NCBI GenBank assembly: GCA_937942475.1
Contig: CALDEP010000381.1
Span: 1-38,022, forward strand
Direction of reading: 5' to 3'
Source: an uncultured Aureispira sp.
GTDB lineage: Bacteria > Bacteroidota > Bacteroidia > Chitinophagales > Saprospiraceae
DNA: 38,022 bases
Part shown: piece after piece, positions 17,495 to 25,339 of the stretch
How positions within the stretch are numbered: position 1 is the first letter of the stretch
Layout of the letters: each line of letters begins with the position of its first letter
Translations under genes and position numbers: made by a program
Notes under the pieces: model-generated
The model's input: the letters and a program-made list of their open reading frames with translations, nothing else
Databases searched by the model: none
Told to the model about the DNA's origin: nothing

Positions 17495-17912
17495 TGACCA
17501 TAAATTTAGACAGAATTAAAAACAAGGGAACTTTATAGGAATAAGTTGCCTTATATAAATGTGCAAAGGTTTACTTTTAGAATTATTTATAATGAGGTTT
17601 ATTAACTCATTACTGATAATCAAACTTATATAAAATATTTTTTAGTTTTTTTTGATAAAAAAACTAAACCTTGTAGAAGGAGCGTAGCTAAATCCTACAA
17701 AGTATTATTAACTAATGCTTGTTTTTTAAGTGCTTAAGTAATTTTCTTTCTGAAAAAATAGAAATTTAGAAATAGATTTCTTTCCTTTGTAAAACATCCA
17801 TATCAGATGGATGTCGATCATTTATTTTTTCAATGTTTATAGGTTTAGGTCAACACTTTAACCCCATTAAACATTGTGTCTAAGTGCAACATTGCACACA
17901 AAATTTTTTATT
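17495..17912. other. Intergenic region gldG to cold-shock gene
   Basis: 418 bp. It holds the truncated repeat B copy (17613-17706), a 7 bp-stem hairpin ACATCCA/TGGATGT (17794-17814) and GTGCAA/TTGCAC (17884-17897) close to the cold-shock start codon. TTCCTTTG (17782-17789) is one base from a -7 consensus and would give a leader of about 120 nt, as is common for cold-shock genes. Confidence 0.5.
17613..17706 (+). repeat. Dispersed structured repeat, family B copy 2, 5'-truncated
   Basis: Only the right half is present: CTGATAATCAAAC (the second arm of the internal stem, from 17613), a perfect 12 bp A/T hairpin 17641-17652 / 17657-17668, the module AGCGTAGCTAAATC (from 17681) and a degenerate right end ACAAAGTATT. 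The matching left arm and left terminal repeat are not found upstream. Confidence 0.75.
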
Positions 17913-18113
17913 ATGGGTACCAATACAGGAACAGTAAAGTTCTTTAACGAAGAAAAAGGCTACGGCTTTATCAAAGATGACAATGACAATGCAGATTACT
18001 TTGTTCACGCCAATGGTTTGGTAGATGATATTAACGAAGGCGATCGTGTTTCATACAATCTTGAGGATGGGAGAAAAGGAGTGAATGCAGTAGATGTAGA
18101 ATTAGTGGATTAA
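17913..18113 (+). CDS. Cold-shock domain protein
   Basis: 66 residues, the size of a CspA-type protein. GTVKFFNEEKGYGFI contains RNP1 (KGYGFI) and DYFVH is RNP2, with Tyr in place of the common Ile. The C-terminal strands VSYNLEDGRKGVNAVDVELV complete the five-stranded barrel. These proteins bind single-stranded RNA and melt structure. The frame is open upstream to an ATG at 17874, but the homologous region begins at the ATG at 17913 (MGTNTGTVKFF). It is followed by a perfect 15 bp hairpin terminator. Confidence 0.95.
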   Translation: MGTNTGTVKFFNEEKGYGFIKDDNDNADYFVHANGLVDDINEGDRVSYNLEDGRKGVNAVDVELVD

Positions 18114-18137
18114 TTCTTCTACTGAATAGAACAAAAA

Positions 18138-18179
18138 GAAAGCGCCTTGTACATTTTGTACAAGGCGCTTTCTTCGGTT
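18138..18179 (+). terminator. Hairpin terminator of the cold-shock gene
   Basis: GAAAGCGCCTTGTAC (18138-18152) pairs perfectly with GTACAAGGCGCTTTC (18158-18172) across 5 nt, followed by TTCGGTTTT. The other side carries AACAAAAA, so it could also act on minus-strand transcripts. Confidence 0.85.
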
Positions 18180-18203
18180 TTGGTCCTAGCTCTGAAGTAG
18201 GGG

Positions 18204-18243
18204 ACAAAAAAATAGCTTCCCAAATCAATTTGAGAAGCTATTT
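18204..18243 (-). terminator. Rho-independent terminator of the isc operon
   Basis: On the minus strand a 16 bp stem (18243-18228 with 18225-18210, one mismatch) containing AAATAGCTTC and GAAGCTATTT is followed by a run of T and GTCCC. It lies 26 bp beyond the iscA stop. Confidence 0.8.
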
Positions 18244-18269
18244 ATATATTTTATCTTATTAGTAATTTG

Positions 18270-18599
18270 CTATACAGCAAAGCTTTCACCACAGCCACAA
18301 GTTCGAGAAGCATTAGGATTGGTAAAATGGAAACCTTTACCATCTAAGCCACCAGAAAATTCTAAGGTAGAATCAAACAAGTATAAAAAACTCTTTAGAT
18401 CGGTGACAATTTTAATACCATTGTCCTCAAAAACTTGGTCTTCTGCTTGTGATTCGTTATCAAAATCCATGTTATAGGATAACCCAGAACAACCACCGCT
18501 TGTGACACTAACACGAACGAAAAAATTTTCGTTTAGTTTTTCATTGTGTGTGCGAATATAGTCAATTTGACCTTTTGCGTTATCAGTTACAAATATCAT
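18270..18599 (-). CDS. iscA: Iron-sulfur cluster assembly protein, IscA/SufA family
   Basis: 109 residues, full length for the HesB/IscA family. The three conserved Cys are present: Cys37 in SGGCSGLSY, and Cys101 and Cys103 in TCGCGESF. These bind iron or an Fe-S cluster for delivery to target proteins. It is the third gene of a minus-strand iscS-iscU-iscA run, 41 bp after iscU, and a terminator follows. The family has IscA, SufA and ErpA branches that cannot be told apart by motif alone; the name rests on the neighbours. Confidence 0.93.
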   Translation of the reverse strand: MIFVTDNAKGQIDYIRTHNEKLNENFFVRVSVTSGGCSGLSYNMDFDNESQAEDQVFEDNGIKIVTDLKSFLYLFDSTLEFSGGLDGKGFHFTNPNASRTCGCGESFAV

Positions 18600-18640
18600 A
18601 CTAATGAATTGGAAGTATTTTTAAAAATAAGTAAACCAAA

Positions 18641-19027
18641 TTACTTAGCGTTTTTGCTTTGGTAATCTTTGATTGCCGATTTGATCGCATCTTCTGCTAA
18701 AACAGAACAGTGAATCTTTACAGGAGGCAATTCTAATTCTTCAACAATATCCATGTTGTCAATAGAAGAAGCTTCGTCTAATGTTTTTCCTTTTAGCCAT
18801 TCTGTAGCCAAAGAAGAAGAAGCAATAGCAGAACCACAGCCAAATGTTTTGAATTTAGCATCTTTGATCAAACCAGACGTTTCGTCTACCTCAATTTGCA
18901 AACGCATGACGTCACCACATTCAGGTGCACCTACTAATCCAGTACCAACATTCTTTTGGTTTTTGTCTAGCGTACCTACGTTTTTAGGTTTTTTGAAATG
19001 GTCTAATAATTTATCTGAATAAGCCAT
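18641..19027 (-). CDS. iscU: Iron-sulfur cluster scaffold IscU
   Basis: 128 residues. It is very close in sequence to proteobacterial IscU: MAYSDKLLDHFKKPKNVG opening, then Cys37 (APECGD, with Asp39), Cys64 (FGCGSAIASSS) and Cys107 (KIHCSVLAEDA), the three cluster ligands. LPPVK at 100-104 is the recognition motif for the HscA chaperone, although hscA and hscB are not in this window. It builds [2Fe-2S] clusters with sulfur from IscS, whose gene lies 54 bp upstream. The start agrees with the family. Confidence 0.97.
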   Translation of the reverse strand: MAYSDKLLDHFKKPKNVGTLDKNQKNVGTGLVGAPECGDVMRLQIEVDETSGLIKDAKFKTFGCGSAIASSSLATEWLKGKTLDEASSIDNMDIVEELELPPVKIHCSVLAEDAIKSAIKDYQSKNAK

Positions 19028-19081
19028 AATTATATTTATTTTAATGCTACAGAAATGCAGCGAGTGTAATCAAAATGTATC

Positions 19082-20302
19082 TTAATGCTCAGACCATTCT
19101 ACAGAATCAAGGTCAATACCTTCTTGGTACATCTCCCAGATTGGAGAAAGTTCACGCATATGATTCACGCCAGTACGGATGGCATCAATTGCAAAATCAA
19201 TATCTTCTTCTGTTGTAAAACGTCCTAAGCTAATACGCAAAGAAGAATGTGCTAAATCATCTCCTAGACCCAATGCTTTTAAAACATAAGAAGGCTCTAA
19301 AGAAGCCGAAGTACAAGCAGAACCTGAAGAAAGGGCAATGTTTTGGTTAAATGTCATCATCAAACCTTCTCCTTCAACATGCTTAAACGACAAATTGGTC
19401 ATGTGTGGCATTCTATACTCAGAATGACCATTAAAGACCACTTCTTCCACTTCCATCAACTCTTTTTCTAATTTGTCTCTCAATCCAGACAAACGAGTTG
19501 CATCTGCTTCCATTTCTAGTTGACACAATTCACAAGCTTTACCCATTCCAACAATACCAGGAACATTTAAAGTACCCGAACGCATTCCACGCTCGTGTCC
19601 ACCACCGTCCATTTGAGACGTCACCTTAACACGTGGTCCTTTACGAGAAACATACAAAACGCCAACCCCTTTAGGTCCGTACATTTTGTGTCCTGTAAAT
19701 GCCATTAGGTGAATACCCAATTCTTTTACATTAACAGGAATTTTTCCTACCGCTTGCGTTCCATCTGTCATGAACAATACTTGGTGCTTGACACAAATAT
19801 CGCTGATTGCTTTCATAGGTTGAACAACGCCAATCTCATTATTAGCAAACATAATAGAAACTAAAATAGTCGTAGGACGAATCGCTGCTTCTAATTCAGC
19901 TAAATCAACCAAACCTTGGCGATTTACTTTCAAGTAGGTTACTTCACAGCCTTCTTTTTCCAACTTTTTGCAAGTATCTAAAACGGCTTTGTGCTCTGTT
20001 TCTAAGGTAATAATGTGATTTCCCTTACGTTTGTACATTTCAGCAACTCCCTTAATAGCTAAGTTGTCTGCTTCTGTAGCTCCAGAAGTGAAAATAATCT
20101 CACGAGGATCAGCACCAATCAAGCTAGCAATTTGTTCTCTTGCTTTGTCAATTGCACCTTCCGCAGCCCAGCCAAAAGGATGGTTTCTGCTGGCAGCATT
20201 ACCAAAATGTTCTGTAAAATAAGGTATCATAGCCTCAACAACTCTTGGATCAACAGGTGTTGTAGCATTATTATCTAGGTAAATCAATTTTTTGTTAGAC
20301 AT
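19082..20302 (-). CDS. iscS: Cysteine desulfurase IscS
   Basis: 406 residues, standard IscS length. It is PLP-dependent and removes sulfur from cysteine for Fe-S assembly and other thio-modifications. Key residues: SGATEADN and ETEHKAV (His105) in the PLP region, Asp180 (TDGTQ), Schiff-base Lys206 ([10 protein letters not shown]) and the persulfide Cys330 in the mobile loop [10 protein letters not shown]. The C-terminus [10 protein letters not shown] resembles the IscU-binding end of IscS. It is the first gene of the operon with iscU and iscA; the usual upstream repressor gene iscR is absent, replaced by 542 bp of non-coding DNA. Confidence 0.97.
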   Translation of the reverse strand: MSNKKLIYLDNNATTPVDPRVVEAMIPYFTEHFGNAASRNHPFGWAAEGAIDKAREQIASLIGADPREIIFTSGATEADNLAIKGVAEMYKRKGNHIITLETEHKAVLDTCKKLEKEGCEVTYLKVNRQGLVDLAELEAAIRPTTILVSIMFANNEIGVVQPMKAISDICVKHQVLFMTDGTQAVGKIPVNVKELGIHLMAFTGHKMYGPKGVGVLYVSRKGPRVKVTSQMDGGGHERGMRSGTLNVPGIVGMGKACELCQLEMEADATRLSGLRDKLEKELMEVEEVVFNGHSEYRMPHMTNLSFKHVEGEGLMMTFNQNIALSSGSACTSASLEPSYVLKALGLGDDLAHSSLRISLGRFTTEEDIDFAIDAIRTGVNHMRELSPIWEMYQEGIDLDSVEWSEH

Positions 20303-20844
20303 TCTTTTCTTATTTGTGATTATATTTAGATTAAATCTAATCTAGATACGAAAGTAACACTTTCAAATGAAAAAGTGTTCGCAAGAATGGTACTTTTTTA
20401 TTAACTTTTTCAAAAAAAAATAATAAAACAAAAGACCTTACGATTTTTTGACCATTAAGTTAAGGTATTAAAGAGAGCGAATGGCAAATAAAATTCTGTA
20501 AAATAGCTTATAATAGCTCTTATTGATTATTTTGTATTCATTATTACTAATAAAACAACAAGTAGCCACATTAATATCTTATAAATAGAATTGCTTTTTA
20601 AAATGGTTGCAAAAATGTATTCATTAAGACATCATTCTTTTTTTTTTAACAAAAAAAACAAGAATGGAATAAAAGTTGATTGAATGGTTACTTAATTTAC
20701 TACCTTAGCCCACAAATTACACCTAATGTATTCTAATATCATTGCTATTTGTCCCCTAATTGTAGCTGAGTTAAGTCGTTAGATGTTTTTATAAATCCCC
20801 CACAGATAATAGATCTGTCTCAATTTGCTATAAAAAATAAAATC
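20303..20844. other. Divergent intergenic region, iscS and CHAT gene
   Basis: 542 bp of very AT-rich DNA with no supportable gene. It has a poly-T/poly-A hairpin (CATTCTT near 20633 with AAGAATG near 20660), which could end a transcript or reflect composition. A candidate promoter for the CHAT gene is listed separately. CGAAAGTA (20349-20356) is a one-mismatch -7 element for iscS on the minus strand. No IscR-like operator was recognised. Confidence 0.45.
20676..20708 (+). promoter_or_regulatory. Candidate promoter of the TPR-CHAT gene
   Basis: TTGA (20676-20679) and, after 21 bp, TACCTTAG (20701-20708), one base from TAnnTTTG. The leader would be about 130 nt. Moderate match in an AT-rich context. 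Confidence 0.3.
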
Positions 20845-23800
20845 ATGAAAATTGCTCACTTACTTTTTTTATTGTGTTTTCCTTTCATTTTTTTTGCTCA
20901 AGATATAACATCAGATACGACTGAAGCAAGGAGAATACGCCTAATAGGAAAAAGTTATTATAAAAACAATGAACTTAAAAAAGCCAATTCCTACTATGAG
21001 GAAATATTGCCTTTGTATAAGAAGCATAAGGTTTACAAAGAATACCTAACGGTCAAAAACTATATGGCTTCCAACCTAAGGGTGTTGGGGGAGTACGAAA
21101 AATCAACTGCTTTAGCGGAAGAAGTTATAAGAGAAAGTCAAGTGTACTTTGGGGAAGGGAACGATATAAAAGCGGTCTCTTATAGTACTTTAGCTATAAT
21201 AGCATCTATCAATAATCAATATGACAAGGCGATTGAGATTCATCAAAAAATCATAAAAATATTTGAGAAAACAGGAAATAAGAAAGGGGAATGTTCTTCT
21301 TATAATAATATTGGGATTGCGTATTATTTTAAAAATGACTTTGAAGAAGCATTAGATTATTTTAGGGCATACGAAAAATGTTTGATTAGCTCTGGAGCAA
21401 AACCAAATTTTGCACCTCTGTATGGCAACAGTGCCGCTATCTGTATCGCATTGGGTGATTATGAAGAAGCGATAGAGTATATCATGAAAGCAATTAGCGA
21501 GATCGAAGAGCACGATCCCAATAATTGGCGGTCTTTGATCACTCAGTATACAAATTGTAGTAATGTTTGTGAAAAATTAAACCAACCGACTCGAGCACTT
21601 AATTATTTGGAAAAGGCGGAACGATTGTTAGAAGAAACAGAAAACTCTACAGGCTTAAATACAATATATTCTCTAAGAGCTGTTATTTATAAAAACCAAA
21701 ATCAAGAAAAAGAAGCGATAAAGTACTTAAAAAAAGAGGAAGCATTGTATGCTGACGAACCCTCTAATTATCTTAAATTATCGCAATGTTACGCTAATTT
21801 ATTAGCCTTGTATGGTCAATTGGAAAATGAAAAAGAATTTGACTTTTATTCTAAAAAAGCGATTGAAATATATGAAAAGCTAGGAAGTTCAAGCTCAAGA
21901 GGCTTGGCGAGTTGTTATCAAAACTTAGCTATTGTTCATTATGAAAAAGGACAGATAGAGCAATCAGAGCATTATTTTTTGAAAGCGTTAAGCTTAAATC
22001 AAGACATTTATGGAGAAAAACATCCTGCAATAGCGGAGATTTATCGTTTAAAAGCGGCCTTTGCTACAAAAGATGGATTTTACGAAAAGGCTTTATCTTT
22101 TGCAAAAGAAGCGATCTCTGCAAACGTTGTCAATAATTTAACGGATCTAAAGACTATTTTCAAAGAGGAAGCCTACATTGATCTTAATGTGTTTCAAATG
22201 ACGGTTATTCAACACAGTTTTATATACAATAATTGGTACAATGAAACGAAAAAGCAGGAATATTTGGACTTAGCTTATACGCATAGTTTACTAGCACAAA
22301 AAATCCTCTTTAAGCAACGAGAAACGCTTGCACAAAATGAAGATAAGAAAGCCTTGTTAGCCAAAGCACACAACATCATGGCAAATACTATTTTTACGGC
22401 TCAGAAATATTATACCTTAAATGAATCGCCGAAATATATCGAAACAGCCTTACAAGCTGCCGAAAAAAATAAGTCTATTGCTCTGCTAGAAAGCTTAAAA
22501 GGAACTGCCGCTAAAAAGTTTGGTGGCTTGCCCGACAGTATTCAAAAGGAGGAAGCAGATTTGAAAGAACAAACGGCTAAGCTAGAAAAGCGAATTATAG
22601 ATGCTAAAGGCGCACAAGAAAATGAATTGCAGGAACAGCTAAAAAATGAGTTGTTTGATCAAAAACGTGCTTTAGAGAAGTTATATGAAAGGATCAAACT
22701 AGAGTTTCCAAAGTATGTTGAAATGAAACAAGGAGGTACTGATTTTGATTTGGGAAAATTTCAAGAAGAAATTTTGGATGAGAAAACGGCTTTGCTAGAA
22801 TATTTTATGACAGATTCTAGTTGTTATTTGTTTGTGATAAGGAAAGATAAACGAACGTTTATAAAACTGCCAATTGCAAGTAAGGTAATCGAAGAGAAAG
22901 TCAAACAATTGCGAACGGTGTTGAGCAATTACCAATTCATTCTGCAAGACAAAAAACGAGCTTATCAAGGATATACAAAAACAGCGCATTGGTTTTACAA
23001 AGAATTATTTGCTGCTGCGGTTCCCTATTTAGAGGATATTGAACATCTTATTTTTGTACCAGATGGCACTTTAGGACATTTGCCTTTTGATGTCTTTTTG
23101 GTAGAAAAGCCTTCTAAAGATTTGCCTTACAATCAGCTACATTATTTGCTTCAAGATTATTCCATTCGCTATAGTTATTCTGCGGCTTTGTTATTAGAAA
23201 ATAAAAAAGGGCAAGCTAAGCGGAATGCTAAAGGTGGACTGAATTTATATGCTTTTGCTGCGAGTTACGAAGCCTTAGAGGAGGATGATTTATTTCAAAG
23301 AACGCTGCTCCAACAAAAAACAAGGAAACAGTTGATTCCATTACCTGCCGTTGTTACAGAGCTAAATCAACTAGAAAAGCTGTTTGAAAAAGGGCATTAT
23401 TATTATGGAGAAGCGGCTACAGAATCTAATTTAAAAAAGAATGCAGCGGAAATGGATGTCTTGCATTTAGCGATGCATGGAATTCTAAATGCCAGTTACC
23501 CATTTGCTTCTAGTTTGGCATTTACAGAGAATCAAGATAGTTTGGAAGACAATTTTTTATATGCCTATGAAATTTCTCAATTGAACTTAAATGCTAGTCT
23601 AGTGGTACTTTCTGCCTGTGAAACAGGCTATGGTCGCTTTGAACAAGGGGAAGGTGTTCTGTCTTTAGCCCGTTCTTTTATGTATGCTGGCGTGCCTTCT
23701 TTGGTCGTTAGTTTATGGCAAGTAAACGATGCTTCTACAGCATTGATTATGGAACGATTTTATACTTATTTAAAAGCAGGTTTGCCTAAAGATGTTGCCT

Positions 23801-24003
23801 TGAGAAATGCTAAATTGGATTACTTAAAAAGCTCCACAGGAATTACTTCGCATCCTGCTTATTGGGCACCTTTTATTCAATTGGGTACTGCCGATGCTTT
23901 GGTAGAAGCGCCTGTTTCTAAGCTTTGGTGGTGGATTGCTGGATTTGCCTTGTTGGCAGGAATTGGGCTTTTTATTTTAAAAAGCAGGCAAGGAAAGGTA
24001 TAA
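20845..24003 (+). CDS. Exported TPR-CHAT caspase-like protein
   Basis: 1052 residues. The signal peptide ends near FFAQ. Tetratricopeptide repeats fill about 30-470 (for example EEALDYFRAYEKCL, YEEAIEYIMKAISEIEE, ALNYLEKAERLL, QSEHYFLKALSLNQ). A Lys/Glu-rich coiled region follows (about 565-625), then a CHAT domain (about 690-1015) with the catalytic pair His878 (HLAMHG) and Cys925 (SACETG), followed by GVLSLARSFMYAGVPSLVVSLWQVND. A final membrane helix (about 1024-1044) ends in KSRQGKV. CHAT domains are clan CD cysteine peptidases related to caspases and separases; in bacteria they are often regulated by TPR or other sensor parts. The signal peptide plus C-terminal anchor would place repeats and protease in the periplasm. 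Substrate unknown; a lipoprotein gene follows. Confidence 0.92.
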   Translation: MKIAHLLFLLCFPFIFFAQDITSDTTEARRIRLIGKSYYKNNELKKANSYYEEILPLYKKHKVYKEYLTVKNYMASNLRVLGEYEKSTALAEEVIRESQVYFGEGNDIKAVSYSTLAIIASINNQYDKAIEIHQKIIKIFEKTGNKKGECSSYNNIGIAYYFKNDFEEALDYFRAYEKCLISSGAKPNFAPLYGNSAAICIALGDYEEAIEYIMKAISEIEEHDPNNWRSLITQYTNCSNVCEKLNQPTRALNYLEKAERLLEETENSTGLNTIYSLRAVIYKNQNQEKEAIKYLKKEEALYADEPSNYLKLSQCYANLLALYGQLENEKEFDFYSKKAIEIYEKLGSSSSRGLASCYQNLAIVHYEKGQIEQSEHYFLKALSLNQDIYGEKHPAIAEIYRLKAAFATKDGFYEKALSFAKEAISANVVNNLTDLKTIFKEEAYIDLNVFQMTVIQHSFIYNNWYNETKKQEYLDLAYTHSLLAQKILFKQRETLAQNEDKKALLAKAHNIMANTIFTAQKYYTLNESPKYIETALQAAEKNKSIALLESLKGTAAKKFGGLPDSIQKEEADLKEQTAKLEKRIIDAKGAQENELQEQLKNELFDQKRALEKLYERIKLEFPKYVEMKQGGTDFDLGKFQEEILDEKTALLEYFMTDSSCYLFVIRKDKRTFIKLPIASKVIEEKVKQLRTVLSNYQFILQDKKRAYQGYTKTAHWFYKELFAAAVPYLEDIEHLIFVPDGTLGHLPFDVFLVEKPSKDLPYNQLHYLLQDYSIRYSYSAALLLENKKGQAKRNAKGGLNLYAFAASYEALEEDDLFQRTLLQQKTRKQLIPLPAVVTELNQLEKLFEKGHYYYGEAATESNLKKNAAEMDVLHLAMHGILNASYPFASSLAFTENQDSLEDNFLYAYEISQLNLNASLVVLSACETGYGRFEQGEGVLSLARSFMYAGVPSLVVSLWQVNDASTALIMERFYTYLKAGLPKDVALRNAKLDYLKSSTGITSHPAYWAPFIQLGTADALVEAPVSKLWWWIAGFALLAGIGLFILKSRQGKV

Positions 24004-24075
24004 GTTATAATAGGGGAATGGTTGGGTTAAGACGACTAATAGATAAGCGCTAAAATTCTTTGAGATTATTGTAAC

Positions 24076-24241
24076 ATTACTTCGTGGAGAAATTATATCA
24101 GTTTGATTATCAGCAGGATAGCTTTAAAATGCTAAAAGTGTTAAATTGATGATAATCAAACTGATATGAAATGTTTTTTATGTTTTTTGGTAAAAAAACT
24201 AAACCTCGCAGAAGCAGCGTAGCTAAATCCAACGAAGTATT
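24076..24241 (+). repeat. Dispersed structured repeat, family B copy 3
   Basis: 166 bp. Ends ATTACTTCGTG (24076-24086) and AACGAAGTATT (24231-24241). Perfect 18 bp internal stem 24095-24112 / 24150-24167 (ATATCAGTTTGATTATCA). A/T hairpin 24182-24199. The module AGAAGCAGCGTAGCTAAATC lies between the A/T hairpin and the right end. ATTGTAA flanks the copy at 24068-24074 and 24242-24248. It lies 72 bp after the CHAT stop and 28 bp before the next start codon. Confidence 0.85.
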
Positions 24242-24269
24242 ATTGTAAAAACAAACAACCATTAACAAG

Positions 24270-25262
24270 ATGAAAAAAACAATCATTGGAGCACTAAGTA
24301 TTGCTGCTTTTTTAGGCTTTACCAGTTGCGAGACAACGACAACTACGGTTGGTTCTATTGAAGATTATACTGGAACGGGGGCTGTGACACAAGGGGCTGC
24401 AACAACGCTTACCTCTAATTTATTGAGCTGTGGAAATGGTCGAATAAGTGGTGTTGGAACGATTTCTTCAGCAGATGGTACGGTTTGGACGGTTCCTGCG
24501 GAGAATATTTATGCGACAGGAGCAAAAGCGCCAGATATGTATAATGAATGTACTGGTGTGCAATATGCCAATGCAGCTGCTATTGATTTTAATAATGTTC
24601 CTGTGATAGAAGTAGATGCGAACGGAACAGAAATTATTACCGCCTATTTATTTGGAGATAATTATTTTGAATTGTATATCAATGGAACGTTGATTGGAAT
24701 TGATCCTGTTCCTTTTACGCCTTTTAACTCTAATGTGGTGCGTTTTCAAGTAAATAAGCCGTATACGATTGCGCTAAAATTGATCGATTGGGAAGAGCAT
24801 TTAGGTTTGGGAACAGAGGACAATCAAGGAAGTGCTTACCATCCTGGAGACGGTGGTTTTGTCGGAATTTTTAAAGATGCTAGTAATACTGTTGTCGCAA
24901 AAACAGGAAGTGATTGGAAAGCACAGACCTATTATACGGCTCCTGTTTATGATTTAACTTGTTTGACAGAGAGTGGCAGCACACGGAGTTCTTCTAGCTG
25001 TATGACTAGTGGCACAGACGATGGAAGTCAAGCTTATGGGGTGCATTGGGCGGTTCCTAGTGATTGGAAAATGGCTAGTTTTGATGATACTGCTTGGCCT
25101 GCTGCAACAACCTATACCAATGCGGAAATAGGGGTTGATAATAAAAGTTCTTACACTAATTTCGAAGATGTTTTTGATGATAATTCAAATGATGCTGAAT
25201 TCATCTGGTCTACGAATGTTGTTTTAGATAATTTGGTTTTGGTGCGTTATACCGTGCAGTAG
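24270..25262 (+). CDS. Predicted lipoprotein of unknown function
   Basis: 330 residues. The lipoprotein signal MKKTIIGALSIAAFLGFTSC gives Cys20 as the lipidated residue, followed by a Thr-rich linker (ETTTTTVG). The body is beta-rich and Trp-containing: YLFGDNYFELYINGTLIGIDPVPF and KPYTIALKLIDWEEHLG resemble jelly-roll carbohydrate-binding (galactose-binding-like) folds, and SDWKMASFDDTAWPAAT resembles the 'W-x-x-x-x-FDD-x-x-W' strand of such domains. Several Cys (SCGNG, ECTG, LTCL, SCM) could form disulfides. Family not identified. It follows the TPR-CHAT gene, separated by repeat B copy 3, so a functional link is possible but unproven. Confidence 0.75.
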   Translation: MKKTIIGALSIAAFLGFTSCETTTTTVGSIEDYTGTGAVTQGAATTLTSNLLSCGNGRISGVGTISSADGTVWTVPAENIYATGAKAPDMYNECTGVQYANAAAIDFNNVPVIEVDANGTEIITAYLFGDNYFELYINGTLIGIDPVPFTPFNSNVVRFQVNKPYTIALKLIDWEEHLGLGTEDNQGSAYHPGDGGFVGIFKDASNTVVAKTGSDWKAQTYYTAPVYDLTCLTESGSTRSSSSCMTSGTDDGSQAYGVHWAVPSDWKMASFDDTAWPAATTYTNAEIGVDNKSSYTNFEDVFDDNSNDAEFIWSTNVVLDNLVLVRYTVQ

Positions 25263-25274
25263 GAGGGAAGCGAT

Positions 25275-25330
25275 GCAGAGATGACAGCCACGCAGAGATG
25301 ACAGCCACCTTGAAGGTGGCTGTCATCTTT
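25275..25330 (+). terminator. Bidirectional hairpin terminator with tandem duplication
   Basis: AGATGACAGCCACCTT (25296-25311) pairs perfectly with AAGGTGGCTGTCATCT (25313-25328), followed by TTGC. The left arm is preceded by a tandem copy: GCAGAGATGACAGCCAC occurs at 25275-25291 and again at 25292-25308. It lies between convergent genes and may serve both, although the T-run is short. Confidence 0.65.
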
Positions 25331-25339
25331 GCATGGTGG

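Noticed and set aside
17874-17912. Upstream ATG for the cold-shock gene
   Set aside because: The extra 13 residues are not part of the cold-shock domain; MGTNTGTVKFF is the family start.
20630-20668. Poly-T/poly-A hairpin before the CHAT gene as a terminator
   Set aside because: No gene ends nearby on either strand; it is more likely a composition effect.
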